Assembly (NCBI GenBank): GCA_002773575.1
Contig: PFAT01000027.1
Coordinates: 1 to 30,084, forward strand
Length of the DNA: 30,084 nt
From: Candidatus Falkowbacteria bacterium CG10_big_fil_rev_8_21_14_0_10_44_15
GTDB lineage: Bacteria > Patescibacteriota > Patescibacteriia > Patescibacteriales > XYC2-FULL-47-12
Direction of reading: 5' to 3'
The translations under genes and the position numbers were made by a program. Numbering within the stretch: the first letter of the stretch is position 1; each line of letters opens with the position of its first letter. The notes under the pieces are model-generated. The model made no database searches, had not been told where the DNA came from, and saw only the letters and a list, made by a program, of their open reading frames with translations. Positions 28,997 to 30,084 of the stretch are shown here, in pieces.

Positions 28997-29983
28997 ATGT
29001 GTATGAATAAGACAATTTTTTCCGGCGTCCAGCCATCCGGCAATTTGCATCTGGGCAACTATCTCGGCGCGCTTAAAAATTGGGTTGCCTTACAAAATCA
29101 ATATCGCTGTATTTTTTGCGTGGTTGATTACCACGCGATTACGCTTAAGCAGGACCCAAAAGTTTTACGCTCCAAAATTTTAGAAATAGCCAAGCTGTAC
29201 CTCGCGGCCGGAATAAACCCGGAAACGGCGATTATTTTTCAGCAGTCGCAAGTGAGCGCGCACACCGAACTCGCCTGGATTTTAAATACCATCACCAAAA
29301 CAGCCGAACTGCAACGGATGACGCAGTTTAAGGACAAAGCTAAAGAGAATAAGGAAAATATAAACATGGGCTTGTTTGATTATCCGGTTTTGATGGCGGC
29401 GGATATTTTGCTCTATAATACCGATTTGGTGCCGGTGGGCGACGACCAATCGCAACACGTGGAATTAACGCGCGTTTTGGCGCGGCGGTTTAATTCGCGG
29501 TTCAAAGACGTTTTTAAGTTGCCGGAAGTTTATATTCAAAAGCAGGGCGCGCGCGTTATGGGGCTTGACGACCCGCGCAAAAAAATGAGCAAAAGCGCGT
29601 CGAGCGAGTTTAACTATGTCGCGCTGTTAGACAAACCGGCAATGGCGCGCAAAAAAATAATGAAAGCCGTAACCGACAGCGGCAGCGAGATTAAGTTTGA
29701 CCTGCGGAAAAAACCGGCGCTCGCTAATTTATTGGCCATTTATTCATTATTGGCAAATGTGAGCGTGCAGGAATTAGAGGCGCGTTATAACGGCCACGGT
29801 TACGGAGAGTTAAAAAAAGATTTAGCCGAGGTAGTGGCGAAATTTTTGGCAGAATTTCAGCATCGCTTTAGCGGTTTTGATGACCAGTTTATCAATAATA
29901 TTTTAGAGCAGGGAAGGCAAAAGGCGAGCGCTATCGCTGCCGAAACTTTAACTAAAGTGAAAGAAGCAATCGGCGTTGCCTAA
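28997..29983 (+). CDS. trpS: Tryptophan-tRNA ligase
   Basis: A 328-residue class I aminoacyl-tRNA synthetase that charges tRNA-Trp. The HIGH-type signature is PSGNLHLGNYLG (13-24) and the KMSKS loop is RKKMSKSAS (196-200 for KMSKS). Tryptophan-site segments such as VVDYHAIT and MAADILLYNTDLVPVGDDQ are intact, and length is normal. Two in-frame ATG codons lie close together (28997 and 29003); the second gives the more usual MNKTIFSG start. No Shine-Dalgarno sequence exists: the bases just upstream belong to the 25-bp inverted repeat, which could hide the start region when folded. A terminator follows at 30033. Confidence 0.95.
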   Translation: MCMNKTIFSGVQPSGNLHLGNYLGALKNWVALQNQYRCIFCVVDYHAITLKQDPKVLRSKILEIAKLYLAAGINPETAIIFQQSQVSAHTELAWILNTITKTAELQRMTQFKDKAKENKENINMGLFDYPVLMAADILLYNTDLVPVGDDQSQHVELTRVLARRFNSRFKDVFKLPEVYIQKQGARVMGLDDPRKKMSKSASSEFNYVALLDKPAMARKKIMKAVTDSGSEIKFDLRKKPALANLLAIYSLLANVSVQELEARYNGHGYGELKKDLAEVVAKFLAEFQHRFSGFDDQFINNILEQGRQKASAIAAETLTKVKEAIGVA

Positions 29984-30003
29984 CACACATAACACGAAAC
30001 ACG

Positions 30004-30023
30004 CCTGCCTGCCGGCAGGCAGG
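30004..30023. repeat. 20-bp perfect palindrome
   Basis: CCTGCCTGCC followed directly by GGCAGGCAGG, between the trpS stop codon and its terminator. It is one more palindromic element type in this window; I saw no second copy. Confidence 0.85.
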
Positions 30024-30032
30024 TAACACAAA

Positions 30033-30066
30033 AATAGAGACACGACCGGGGCGTCTCTATTGTTAT
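30033..30066 (+). terminator. Terminator after trpS
   Basis: AATAGAGAC (30033-30041) pairs with GTCTCTATT (30053-30061) around an 11-nt loop, followed by GTTATTT. Confidence 0.75.
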
Positions 30067-30084
30067 TTAAAGTTTATATTACCG

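Noticed and set aside
28800..29036. A minus-strand frame with residues like FVIPAKAGIS and PAFAGMT
   Set aside because: These peptides are translations of the dRS3-like paired repeat and overlap the trpS promoter and start; not a gene.

Overview
This window looks like a piece of a Patescibacteria (Candidate Phyla Radiation) chromosome, probably Parcubacteria-like. That placement is an inference from several traits: a TrbC/VirB2-like pilin at the left edge, AT-rich spacers built from repeated AAATTTTTAATT units, weak or absent Shine-Dalgarno sequences, three of four tRNAs without an encoded CCA, a very small set of biosynthetic genes, and a large lamin-tail-domain surface protein. TGA acts as a normal stop (for example at 9657-9659), so the code is standard and not the Gracilibacteria variant.

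Layout. 1-1851 (+): pilin fragment, terminator, and an O-antigen ligase-like polymerase carrying three different intergenic repeat types in frame. 1852-3667 (+): tRNA-Ser, a queuosine-precursor transporter, pyruvoyl-dependent arginine decarboxylase, then an RRM RNA-binding protein behind a consensus promoter and a structured leader. 3731-8872 (-): yebC, ruvC, glgA, a GH57 glycosidase and an APH-fold kinase, all pointing the same way and ending at a strong bidirectional terminator. 8997-18803 (+): haemolysin-III membrane protein, lamin-tail/PKD/OB surface protein, ftsK, a metallo-beta-lactamase-fold hydrolase, a small membrane protein and gyrA. 18983-22390 (+): a NYN-domain nuclease, then a separately promoted signalling operon (two small unknown proteins, a histidine kinase, a receiver-only response regulator). 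22464-22796: tRNA-Met/Ile2(CAT), tRNA-Arg(TCG), tRNA-Lys(CTT). 22807-25511 (+): an accessory island next to the tRNAs, holding a methyltransferase-nuclease fusion and an overlapping Panacea-antitoxin/unknown-partner pair. 25568-28511 (-): HU, YmdB-type phosphodiesterase and RNase Y. 28997-29983 (+): trpS.

Two things stand out. First, the tRNA-adjacent defence-like island: the Panacea protein overlaps a 161-residue partner I cannot assign to a family, and the methyltransferase changes codon use sharply where its target-recognition region begins. Second, the repeat ecology. Palindromic elements (a dRS3-like ATTCCC-N8-GGGAAT unit, AAAGTCTATAAAGTC arrays, a 26-bp palindrome, AT-rich spacers) recur between genes, inside reading frames and in mRNA leaders. 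Two copies of the dRS3-like element form perfect 25-bp inverted pairs, one ending one base before the trpS start codon. A further candidate is a roughly 300-nt hairpin-rich leader upstream of RNase Y, behind a good promoter.
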